Positions 21,972 through 33,900 of a DNA stretch of 64,000 bases are shown one piece after another. This stretch comes from Artocarpus heterophyllus (taxonomy: Eukaryota > Streptophyta > Magnoliopsida > Rosales > Moraceae). The stretch is from NCBI GenBank assembly GCA_025403435.1, contig CM046342.1:16804519-16868518 (forward strand). The letters are read 5' to 3'. Made by a program: the position numbers and the translations under genes. Under the pieces are notes generated by a model that had not been told where the DNA came from, did no database searches, and worked only from the letters and a program-made list of their open reading frames with translations. The stretch's first letter is position 1; each line of letters starts with the position of its first letter.

Positions 21972-22667
21972 TAAGTTCTTTGGACCCTATTTTCATTTGG
22001 TTTTTATCTTGGTTTGAGTTTATTTAGTATTTTTACTATGAATTCTACTTGAATTAGAAATTTCTAAATAAGTTAGAATTGATTCGCTTATGTGTGTGTG
22101 TATATATATATATGTATATATCAATTCCCATCTGATTTTTATAATTATCAACTCTTGAAAGTTAGTTTGGTGTTCCCTAAAATAGAAAAAAAAAAAAATG
22201 TTAGTTTGGTGTTCCATTAAAAAAAAATAGTTTGGTGTTTATTTTAACAATTTGTACGTATTCTTCCTTTTATTTTTCTTTTTCAATCAAACAGTTGTCT
22301 TTTACTTTCTATTGTTGTTGTTGTTGTTATTTTGCAGATGACGTAGAAAACAAACTTTTGGAGTGCTATGTATTAGGTCTACATACGGCTAAAGTGATAG
22401 GTAATATTTTGAACAATTTTAGTGTCTAAATTTATCACTCTTAAGATTATTTAGTGCATTTTTAGGATTGCGAATGTATAAGACACACAAAAAAAAAAAA
22501 AAATCGAATAGAATATTAATTCCACAATTGATATATTTTTCACTAAAAATTCATATATCTTTCTTTTAATCATAAGAGAATTTACACTATTCTTTTCATC
22601 ATGAGATTTGAGATGTTATTGAGTTGATGTTTTCTATGTTTGATGGTTACCAATATATTGGAGTGTT

Positions 22668-22670
22668 TTT

Positions 22671-22702
<32 letters not shown>
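22668..22702. repeat. Long poly(T) tract
   Basis: More than 24 consecutive T, followed by a TTTTC-rich stretch to 22742. It could be the reverse-strand poly(A) tail of a retroposed sequence, but no body is recognised next to it. Confidence 0.6.
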
Positions 22703-22704
<2 letters not shown>

Positions 22705-22819
22705 GTCATGACTTTGTTGTTTTCTTTTTCTTTTTCTTTTTTGCACCCCCTACTTTTGAATCGGTTGATTTATATTATCACAAATTTGTGAAACAGATCC
22801 GAGTTGGATGTCAGCAAGC

Positions 22820-24600
22820 ACAATGTCTAATGAATTAGGATGGGGGTTGAAGAGCTTTAAAAGTTTAGTTTAAATCACGCTGAAGGTGATAATCGCCTGA
22901 GATGTCAGTGCTTATAGTGTGAAAATTGAAAGACGATGAATGTAGATGTTGTTAGGGGGTACTTGTATTTTAATGGGATAGACCAAAGTTACCAAAAATG
23001 TGTGCTCATGGTAAAGAATAAAAAGTTAGCAGAGATACTCTAGGAGGACGAACACGTTCAGAATATGAGAGAGATTATCATGATCATCCAGTAGAGATGG
23101 TACAAGATGCTGAAGAACGGTTTGCTAATAATCCTCAAAAGTTTAAGAAATTAATACTAGACGTTGAGAAACCTCTCTGTTGTAACCAATTTTCTAAGTT
23201 AACTACACTGGCCAGGTTATATAATTTAAAAGCAAGAAGTAGTTGGAGTAACATAAGTTTCTCGGAATTACTTAGTTTGTTAAAAGATATGTTGCCAGAA
23301 GGTAATGAAATGGTTTCATCTGAATATGAAGCAAAGAAGAAATTATGTGCCTTAGGAATGAACTATTAAAAGATACACGTTTATCCAAACGATTGTATTT
23401 TATAAATGAATAAATAGAAAAATGAATCAATCTGCCCTCTTTGTAAGTAATCAAGAAGGAAGAAGAAGAAAAATTCAAAAGATGAATAGCTTGAAGGAAT
23501 TTCGATGAAGGTATTATATTACATTCCACTAGTTCCACACTTCAAGCAATTATTCTGTAATCGAGAACATGCTAAAAATTTAAGATGGCATGCAATTGGG
23601 AGGATGGTAGATGGCTATCTTTGACATCCTGCAGATACACCAACGTGGAAGGTAATAGATCATAAGTTTCTAGATTTTAGAAAGGATACAAGAAATCATC
23701 GATTAGGTCTTTCCACACAGTTCTCTTAATAGTCGATACAATTGTTGGCTAGTAATACTTGTGATTTATGATGCTAACCTTCCCACTTCGTTGTGCATGA
23801 AAAAAAGTTCATGATGCTAACATTATCGATATCTAGACCTAAACAACCTCGGAATAATGTTGATGTGTATCTAACACCATTGATAGAAGATTTGAAAACA
23901 CTTTGGAAAAGGGAAGAACGAGTATTTTACATTAAGAGAAGATTGTTATGGACAGTCGGTGATTCTCCTGCATATGGGAACTTAGCTGATTTGTGCAAGG
24001 ATATTTCACATGTTTATTTTGTGCGGAGAATACATGTTCATTTCGATTGAAGCATGAGAAAAAACATGTTATTTGAGATATAGACGCTTTTTAGGTAAGG
24101 ATCATTGTTATAGGAAGTATAAGCACATATTTTATGGTGGATAGGAATTTGAAAAAGCTCCACGTTTGTTGACCAGAATTGAGGTATTAAATAAAGTTAA
24201 TAAATTAGTTCCAAATTCGATAATAGCAAGAAGTCTGGATCTCAATCAAATAAAAAGAGTAAGTGTAAATCTCGAGTAGAGGAAGGAGCTTTATCTAAAA
24301 ATTATTGGAAGAAGAGATCAATATTTTTTGAGCTTAAATACTGGAAGTCATTTTTGGTACACCACAATCTTGATGTGATGCATTTTATGCGACAATATCG
24401 TAGGCACGTTGATTGATATCCTAAACAAAACTAAGGATGGGATTGCAGCTCGATTAGACCTTAAGATATGGGTTTAAGGACGAATTTGGCCCCAATAGTT
24501 GATGGCACTCGTGCATACATACCTCCTACATGTCAGACTTTGTTCAAGACAGAAAGGCAAAAAATATGCAGAATATTGACAGATACAAAGGTCCTAGAAG
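22820..24600 (+). pseudogene. CACTA (En/Spm) TNP2-type transposase relic
   Basis: Pieces of a TNP2-like transposase appear in order: a transposase-associated N-terminal domain (about 22860-22990), an open 90-codon block at 23097-23369 (DAEERF... FSKLTTLARLYNLKARSSWSN, then LLSLLKDMLPEGN and YEAKKKLCALGM), the Transposase_21 core at about 23640-24050 (HRLGLSTQF, NVDVYLTPLIEDLKTLW, LLWTVGDSPAYGNLA), and a C-terminal part at about 24300-24590 (KRSIFFELKYWKS, LVHHNLDVMH, TRAYIPPTCQTLFKTERQK). Several shifts and stops separate them. The enzyme would cut CACTA ends; no CACTA terminal repeats were located nearby. Inactive. Confidence 0.8.
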
Positions 24601-24835
24601 GATACTTAACAAATATTTGAAATCTTGTATCTATAACCTAATAGTGATTCTATACCTAACTCCATCATAGTAGAATCATTAGAACTTGGTCTAATTGGAT
24701 TTATTGGATTGTTTCATCAATATGGTGGTGGATCAGAACCCCCTTTCAAATATAAAAGTCCTGGAGGATACTTAACAAATATTTGAAATCTTGTATCTAT
24801 AACCTAATAGTGATTCTATACCTAACTCCATCATA
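24591..24835. repeat. 78-80 bp direct repeat around an 87-bp spacer
   Basis: GTCCTRGAGGATACTTAACA... through CCTAACTCCATCATA occurs at 24591-24669 and again at 24758-24835 with very few differences. The first copy directly continues the CACTA transposase relic. Confidence 0.85.
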
Positions 24836-24878
24836 AGGCATAAAATTTGAACCCCCACACCATTTTTTTTTTTTTTTC
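24810..24878. mobile_element. Possible SINE 3' part (related to 28964-29035)
   Basis: CTAACTCCATCATAAGGCATAAAATTTGAACCCCCACACC, followed by a T/A-rich tail, resembles the insert at 28964-29035 (GACTCCACCACAAGGTG, TTTGAATCCTCCACCCCC). The TTTGAA(C/T)CC word is like a tRNA-type B box. No TSD is evident, so this is tentative. Confidence 0.3.
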
Positions 24879-25748
24879 TTTCTAAAAAAGTGTATACAAT
24901 AGTATTACATTTAATCATAAATATACAAGAAGCATCTAAATTATAAAATAAGAAAAGAAAATTACAAGAGTTCAAACTTAAACAGGAAGGAAAAATACAT
25001 GAAAGGACCTAAACTTAATCATAAAAAAATACATTAATATAAAGTAAAGCACCTATAATTCACCAATTTAGACCATCATAGAATGAACTTAAATTATAAG
25101 ATAACAACATAAAAATAATATAGAAGTTGATACTTAAAAATGGAAGGGGAAAAAAAGAAAGCACTTAAAACTCGCCGTTTTGGACTGGCATGAGATGAAC
25201 AATAGCCATATAATCACTTTTTTTATATTTACAAGATACGATATATGATTTAACCGGTTATGGAAAACAAAAGAAAAAAAATAAAAGAGAAAATATATAG
25301 AAAAGGCACCAAAACGGTGCTTATAGGATTTTAAAATAAAAAAATAAAAACAAATATTTTATTGGCACTTTTATATATTTTTTTAGGATTGGGATTTTGG
25401 ATTTTGGATGAATAATAAACACAATAATCTTTAAATTTGGGGATCAAAAAAGGGTGCATGCTTACTAGCTTTTGTAATTAATTGGAGAATAGTGACTTCA
25501 TGAAAAGAACATGGGAGACTCTATACTCTATAGAAGAGCACCCCGTGGACGGCTGGAGAGGTTAATAATACTGTCTCAAATTCGTCTTGAAGTATTTAAT
25601 CACATGTAATATGCAACATCTATTTATAGCTTGTTTGATTAATTGGTTTCCAACGGAAAGTTTAAATAGATATTTGAAATTGTTTGAATTTTGTGAGGGA
25701 GAAGAGGGTATGAACCCAAAATTTTTAGTTTAAAACCTTGGAAAGTTA
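24879..25748. other. No gene seen
   Basis: AT-rich sequence with short A/T runs. I see no coding domain, RNA gene or terminal repeat. The open frames on either strand are short and of low complexity. Confidence 0.4.
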
Positions 25749-25913
25749 ATAGGGTATTTAAGAAGTGTGATTAGAACTGAAACTTTTAAACTGAAAACTA
25801 TAGCATAGGAAAGCTTTGCACTGTAGCTCATTTTTCTTATTAGTGTAACATGTAAGAGCTTTACAGTATAGCAACTAAAAGTTTTGATTAAAACTAATTT
25901 TGTAAAACACCCG
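25749..25913. mobile_element. Tourist-like MITE, copy 2
   Basis: TTA at 25746-25748 and 25914-25916 flank a 165-bp segment with ends ATAGGGTATTT / AAAACACCCG and the family core (ACATGTAAGAGCTTTACAGTATAGC) with its inverted partner (TATAGCATAGGAAAGCTTTG). No coding capacity. Confidence 0.65.
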
Positions 25914-26019
25914 TTAAATTTTATGATCGCAATGAGAGACTTTATAAAAAGATGCCCTTAAAAAGTACTTCATATGTTTTTGTTGAACGTGCATAGACTT
26001 GCATAATTTATTGAAATTA

Positions 26020-26183
26020 CCAATGCGCTTGGCAAACTAGTTTGAACTGATCAACTGAAACTGTCTATAATATAAAGCTCTTAACAGTTATAATATAAAA
26101 CACAATCAAGTACATTGTAATTATTTTACATGTTACAATATTTGAACTTATTTTTTCAAATTCAAACCGTTTTGCCAAACATC
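26020..26183. mobile_element. Tourist-like MITE, copy 3 (degenerate)
   Basis: TTA at 26017-26019 and 26184-26186 flank 164 bp with inverted ends containing CTTGGCAAAC...GTTTGAAC and GTTTTGCCAAACATC. The core TATAATATAAAGCTCTTAACAG is the family word. Confidence 0.55.
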
Positions 26184-26186
26184 TTA

Positions 26187-27932
26187 AAACATTTGTTTAA
26201 ACGTACTCATCTTTGCAACTTAGGTAATTAGAACAACTATGATGGAGCTAATTAACCACTGGATTTCACTTTGCAATTTAGCTTTTCAGCAGCTGGTAGA
26301 GATCACGCTCAAAGTGTTTACCTAAATTATGCAACAGTGATAGGTCAAACCTCAGATAATAGCTGAAACTGGAAATTTTATGAACCTCCACTACAGAAGT
26401 TTGCAGTAATTTCTCATGCAGATGTACTATACAACATTTCATGATGAAGTCAATAAGGTTGAAAAGTTGTTTGAGATTCCAAAGTTTGAAAATCATATGT
26501 TCTAATGTTAGATTAAGATGCTACAAATTCTTCCAAAAAAAATGATCAAATTATTAGCTGGCAGGCTGTTGGCACTTGGCATAAATAATGTGCTAATAAT
26601 TTAATAGAGATAATCATGCATTCATCGCATCATATCTTAAAACGTTCTATTTGCTCTAATTAAAATCCCTTGAAATTATAGCTTTTTGTATTTAATATGA
26701 ATATTTTTGTAAAATTTCAAGCCGCTTATGTGATGAGAATGTGATTACCTCCGTTATTTATAAAAAATTCATCATCAATTGAACAGTTAGAGACCAAAAT
26801 TCCAACATAACATAAATTCAAGGAATAATTTGCCCAAAAAAAAAAATCAAGTTATCACTGCAGAAGGGGTGGGGTTGTATTCTTAAAAAGCAAGGCAAAA
26901 GGGAAAATAAAATAAAATACGCCCCTCTTCTTCTGCCTAGACAAAGGTTCTAGAGAAACATAACAGAATTATCAACTGAAACTTCAGAAAGACACTGGAC
27001 GGAAAGCAGGCTGCAGATGCATATGTAAATTAGGCACTTGGCAAAAGATTGTTGCTCTAACTTTGTCAGAACCCCATAACTCGGCCATAATATCCATAAC
27101 AACACAGTTTCCGGAAAACTCAAATCATGCGCTACTACAATCAATTAACATTTTTATGTCCCAAAGCACATCCTCCGAGCAAATGAGAGTGCAAAAGAGG
27201 GACTGAGAGTTGAATTATGGGTTCTCTCTATGATAGGAACTCATATGGGCATTTTCCAATGGTGTTAAAGACTCCACGGACTTCAAGCTGCCTTGTAAGA
27301 ATACTAACAGCCAAATGGGAAGACGTCCTCGCGTTGCGCTTCCCTTTTCGCGAGGTGGTTAGTAAGTGTCAATCTAAACAGAATGTAGTAGCCATGCAAA
27401 ATACCAGTTGCTTCCTCTCATCACTTAAAAAAATAATAATAATAATAACCACCTTGCACAAGTTAGAATGTTCTCGCCCCAAACTGAATCGGAAAAGTGC
27501 TTCAATATACCCACTTTTTTTTTTTTGGATATGCCTGAAATCTTCCAAGGCCGCTTACTAGCAGACTCGACTTCAAAACCTGTACCCTAGCAGAACTCTC
27601 CAATATTTTCCCAGCAACGAGTATGACTTGAGACCCTAATATAACTCGCAAATAATTGATTGTAATAATCTACACCACCCAATCTTCAACCTCAAACCAT
27701 ATAGATACTTGGAATAGCAACTGAAAAAACTCATTGCTAGAAGAAGGGAAAAAAAGAGAAATTTTCATGTTGCTCGAGAAACTGGGATTGCAATATGCAC
27801 TGTAGTCTGCTAAATAGCAACATAAAATCTACCCTCTAACTCAGATTTTTTATGCACGATATCAAAATGCAAAAATATAAGAAAGAAGCACCCAGCAGGC
27901 ATGTGCGCAGAGTAAAAGATGTCATTGCCTAT
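26187..27932. other. No gene seen; 3' flank of the TIC22-like gene
   Basis: Moderately AT-rich sequence. The open frame at 27217-27561 (114 codons, plus strand) has no recognised domain and ends in low-complexity sequence. A 7-bp perfect stem (CCTCGCG at 27327, CGCGAGG at 27349) is present. The 3' UTR of the minus-strand gene should lie below 27933 but its end was not identified. Confidence 0.4.
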
Positions 27933-30900
27933 TCATTTGCTGTCTTCATTAGTGGGATCAGTTGCAACGTCAAATCCAGGAGGAATGAAAACAACATCAT
28001 CCCAGTTCGATGCAGAACTTTCCTGCAATAATTTTTCATTTTCTTATTACTTTGTCCTTTATGCATTTCAATTGCAAGATGACAAAGGAAACAACTGAAA
28101 ATTTGAAATGCTTGAAAAAGAACCAAAAAAGAAAATTTGCATATTTCGGTTTTCCTTGTCATAGGAAATAGGGACAATTATATGGACAAAGATTCTCACC
28201 TTCATCTTCTTGATTACATCCTCGAGAATGGCAACCTGTAATAGAAGGTACAAAAAAAAAATGTCTGCATGAGGACAGGCTCAGCAACAGCAACTGAGGG
28301 GCTGCTTAAATCCAAGTCCATACCTCAATCTCCCCTGGTTTGAAACCGGGGTTCATTCGGCCCTGATCACGAGAAGCCCTTAGCAATGATTTTTCCAAAT
28401 CCTCCTTCAAAGAATTACAAAACACTGTCATCATAGTGCCACAAATAACTAGAGCAATTCATCTCAAGAAGGCTATTCTGAACTAACCTTCCTGAAAAAT
28501 GCCGGACGGTAGCTCTTGTTTTGGCTCCTTAGGATCAAGCTCCTTGACTGTTCAAATGATTAGACAATTTATAACCTTAGCCTAGAAACTTGTGCAAGAA
28601 ACAAGAAGCTAAGGATGGAGGTGATTGTCCAAGAAAGAAGACGACAAAAGACTACTGAAAAATTAGCTGGTATGATAGGACAAGGAAGCTCAAGGCACCT
28701 AAAAGTCCCCAAAAACAAACATCACGATTGGGCCTAAATCCCAGCAAAAAGAGTCGTTGCGATCAGATCTTAGGGCATAATGGGAATTTTATGATCAATA
28801 CACCTTCCTTTTCTTCATCATTAGAAATCATGTCCCCCATGAGAAAAAGTAAAGGAAGGATGATCATCAGCAGGGAAGAAAATTGAAATGCCAAAATACA
28901 GGACTATGGTAATTTGCTGCCTATAACCTTTAAAGAAGGAAGACGTTAAATGGTAAATCCACATCTGACTCCACCACAAGGTGAAGTGTTTGAATCCTCC
29001 ACCCCCAAGTTTAAAAAAAATAAAAAAATAAAAAGGACGACGTTAAATGGGAATTTTGCAACCAATACACTTTCACTTTCTTAAGACGTTAGAAATCATG
29101 TCCCCAATGAGCAAAAATAACAGAAAGGTGATCATCAGCAAGGCACAAGGAGAATCCATAAATTAGGGTCACATCAAAATCAAAATATGAGGAAGAAAGG
29201 AAAAGGAGCAAAAAGTGAACGCATTTACATATGTAAATATCATGGAAGTTTAGAAGAATGAATATTGAAAATTATCAACATTTTATTAAACTTAAAATAT
29301 CAAATAACCAATTTTTCACTATTACATGCTTCCACTATGTCACCAATGTGCATGAAATGTAAGTTGCATCCACACTACACCTCAAATATCTAGAATGCAT
29401 TTAACAAACAAGGATCCAAGCATGCTATATAAGATTAGAAAAAGAAGCAAGAACCTGGAAAACTGGGACACCAGGGAAGCAATCATCAGAAATACCAGCC
29501 TTTTCCCTCACCTGACAAAATAAGAAGATAAAAATAGTAGTTATTGATTTTCCTTGTTTCCTGCATACCTCTGCTGATTAACAAAGCATGTCAATTTGGA
29601 ATAGAGAAAAATGATTTTGTTCTGTTAAAAGCGTCGTTAACAGAAACTATAAACGGTATCCAAAACAGAAGAAGTGTCCATTCTAATGGAATCCCAAGAT
29701 ATTTAATGGTGGGTAGAATTAAGGTTTCCTTCTCATCAGATTTAACAATAGAGGTGATTCAAGGCAATTCCAAGAGCACATTCGTCTTAAAGGCGCTCTT
29801 AAAATCGCTTTTTATTATTTGAAAGTATATCCATGCACATACAACGAGTGCATATAATCCCAATAAGACAAATGTATTTATGCAAGAAGATGCTCAAACT
29901 AGCAGCATTTGTTCTGTGTGCATGATTGAATGGCACTGGAAAGAACTGCTGGTTAACTAGCAGTGATTCTTGTTTTAACTAGCAATCTTTCCAGTGTAAC
30001 TAAAGCCTGCATATTAAACGGGGCCTAACAGGGTTCATGAAAAAGCGCAACCACTTAAAAGAGACATATAATAAGAATATACAAATACTTTGAGTTTATA
30101 AGACAGACAACTAAGCTAACAACCCTTTTTTGGATAAGAAACTGAACTTTTATAAATGAATAAAAAGTTACAAGTTACACTAGAGGACAAGGTGTCCTCT
30201 AAACAAAAAGGAAGATGGGAACATAATAAAACGAAAACAAAGAAAGCTCAGTCACTGAAAACAAACAAAAGCGGAAACAAAACTAAGCTACTGTAATAGA
30301 GAGTCCCAATCCCTTTGCAAATCTGAAACGAAAAGACGGCAAATTCTTTGCTTTGAAAAGTCCATAAAGCTACCCAATATTTAATTCTATCCCAAAGTTC
30401 AGAACAGTCTCCCTCTGCCTCCTCAAATATATGATTGTTCCTTTCTAGCCACAGTGTTCAGCTAATGAACAAAACAGCCACGTTCCACAATCTAGCGCAT
30501 TCCTTACTTCTTTCTCTTGTGAAATCACCCTCCAACAACTCCACAATGCTGCTCGGTACTACCTGTGAGATTTTAACTCTCCCAGGGTTTTATACCATAA
30601 CTTCCGAAAAAACTGACAATGCAAAAACAAATGATCAGCTGTCTCATTATCCTTCTTACATAGAACGCACAAACCCGAACATAAATACGAAAATGGCCTC
30701 CTTCTTTACAACAATCATAAGTGTTCAGCTTTCTAAGAGCAAGTAACCAACTAAAAACCTGCACTTTAGTTGGAACGGAGATTTTCCAAATTAAAGAACA
30801 CGGATAAAACTAATGGAATGGCTGATTATCTGTAAGAATATGAAAAAACAAATTACATGAAAACAATCCCGACCCCTCCTACTTCCATTCCCACCTATCT

Positions 30901-33900
30901 GAAATCCAATCACACACTCTCGTTCTTTCTAAACAAGACATCAATTCAACCAGCTCACCCAATTCCCTCTCGTTAGGATCCTTTCTTAAGTGTAATTCCA
31001 AGAGTATCATTGGCATCAATAAAATAAAAGGGAAATATTGAACTGTCATGAAGGGAGGACAAATGGAAAAGACTAAGAAATCAAGCAGAAAATGACACAT
31101 TACCCGCCCACACATCCTCCCAAAATCTCATCCTTCTCCCATCTTCCATTTCACCTTGATTTGGTTCAAAAGCAGACCATATAAAGAATGAATGGCTTTC
31201 CAGGGACTTCTATATGTTATCCTTGAGCTCTCCCTTGCCGTCCATTCTCCAAATGTGGTGCCATACTTATGCTCAATTACTGTATGCCACAAAGAGTCAT
31301 CCGCCTTTAGGCACCTCCAGCCACTTGGAAAGTAAGGCACGGTTTCTCAGCACCAAGTTCCCAATTCCCAGACCACCTTCCTTAGGCTTACAAACCTCTT
31401 CCCAAGCAACTAGATGAGCTCCTTTCTCCTCCTCACACCCACCCCACAAAAAATCCCCCATCAGCTTTTCAATCACTGTTGCAACACCTTTAGGAATATG
31501 GAAAATGGACGTAAAATAAACCGGTAATGAGGACAGCACTGATCTAATAAGAGTTAACCTTCCTCCTCGAATAAGAATGATCTTTTCCAACCATCTAGTC
31601 TCCTTGAAACCGTAATAACTACAGGCTTGCCAGAGCTCGATCTTAGAGGGTTTACCCCAAGTGGTAAACCCAGATATTTAATCGGCCAAGCACCCACCAA
31701 ACAACCTGCAATACCGGCTAGCCTCTCAACCTCTTCAGGTTCAACATTGATTCCTCTCTAAACTTTCCCCTCAGTCTACCATGAATCATTACCGAATTAA
31801 AAACCGAACTCAAGCATCCACTAATCAAATTTCTGCACTTTGCCCCAAAGCCCTTCTTTTCTAATACAAAGTCAAGAAAATCCCAATCATTGTGGTCATA
31901 AGCCTTCTTAAAATCAATCTTGAATACCACACCTTCCTTTCCTCCAGCTCGGTAATCCTCCACCACCTCATTAGCAATGAGCTTGCAGAATTGTATTTGC
32001 CAAGACATTTTTCAACCTCGAGACAAGAACCTTAGAAACAATCTTGTATAAACTAGTTACTAGGCGTATCCACCTATAATCACAAGAATTAAATTTTTTA
32101 GGAACAAGAGCTATGAAGGTCTCGTTTGTTATTCCATTCATAATGGTATTTGAGTGAAGTTCCGCCAATACTTCCATCAACTCTGTCTTAACCATGTCCC
32201 AACAAGAATTATCAGCCAGAAAGATGTTTGAATTACATCACGTAATGAACCTTCTATTAGTATGTAAAACCTAAAATCTTAAGCTTTTGAGAGAAATAGT
32301 GAACTAACATGGTATCAGAACAAGATGTTTGAGTTTTGGTAAACTAACACATTCTAGCAATATAGCAAAACCATTAAAATCCTTAATAGTTCTATTTCTA
32401 TAAAATTTCCAATCCTTTCAAAACGAAGGCGAAGAAGGGGGCATAAAAAGAACCATCCATTAACCACATGTCACCATCTAGTTCCCATGTTAGAAACTAC
32501 TCCATCATGCAAACAAGAATAAAAAATGTATCAAAGAAATTATCAAATTTGCACCAGACCACATTCAGTAGAACCAAATCTACCAAAATGAATACACACA
32601 TATCACACTTCAGTTTCTCACCTTAAGCGCATTCTTCACTTGAGATGTTTCGGGAATCAACCGGAACGACACTCCCTTAACTGTGAGTTGAAAAACCTAT
32701 CATAAACCAATCAAACAATAAAAATCATCAGTCATAAAAAAGGGTTAATTTCACAAATGGTCCCTAAGGTTTATCGTTAGTCTCATCTTAGTCCTTGACA
32801 TTTCAAAACTCCCACTTTGGTCCTTGATCTATTACTTTGTTTAGTTTTGGTCCCTCCTTTAATTAGGTGCTAAATATTTAACGAAAAACTTTTAAAATGT
32901 CCCATCCTTATATTTTTGGTCCTTAAAATGTTCTAATGGAAGGATCAAAAGTAAAATAACATAAGAGATAACAGACCAAACTGGAACATTTTAAAATTTT
33001 CTCGTTAAATATTTAACACCTAACTTATATAGGAACCAAAACTGAAACAAAGTAACAGATTCAGTACAAAAATGGGACTTTTGAAAAGTCAAGAACTAAA
33101 TTGGGCCTGGGGGTAAACTCCAAAGGCCATCTATGAAATTGATCCAAAAAAAGGGCTCAATCCTACAAATTGTCCCCAAAACTTTACCCCCAAAACATCT
33201 CAAACTTAACATCAATTATCAATCTATTGTTCCGGTTTTAGCTCTTTCAGCAGGACAAATAATGCACGTAATGCTAACGGAAAATAATGCTTTGCTGACA
33301 GGCCACAGAATATGGACGTGATACTTGCAGAAAATAACACTATACTGACTAAACACGTCCACATTCTGCCTTATTTTTAACAACCAACTGACTGATCTAA
33401 CACTGAAACAAACTGATAGAAGTTGGAACTTTTTTAAAGTCAGGTACTTAAAAAAAAAATCCCACACACACACACACATTTTCACCAAACAACTTAAAAG
33501 AAGTAGTGAGGCCATAACACACCTTATTTAGAGCCACAGCCACGACTTTAGAGCCATCTTGCATTCTGGGGTCCATACTCGCAATCTGGTCAAGAAGGGC
33601 CTCGGCGTCCTCTTTCCTAAAACAAAACAGCCCAAGTGACTTCCCGGAAGAAGCTCCGGAGACCAACACGAATTCCTCAGAAGCATTGCTCAGCGCGTAG
33701 ACGGGAACGCCCGCCAGTCGCTCCTCGATTGCCTCCGTCGACATTCCGGCTCTCGAGCCGCGAACCCGAGAATTTCTTGGGATGCTGGGGATGTTGTTTG
33801 TTGGGGTAATTCGAGCCCAAACTGGGTTTTTGTCCGACCCATTGGAAGGCTGTTCGAAGAAAGGGAAATTGGGGTTCAGAGCTTGTTTGGCGCCGCTTTG

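Noticed and set aside
27217..27561. 114-codon plus-strand open frame as a gene
   Set aside because: No recognised domain, ends in an AAT/T-rich stretch, and codon use is not gene-like. It cannot be excluded but is unsupported.
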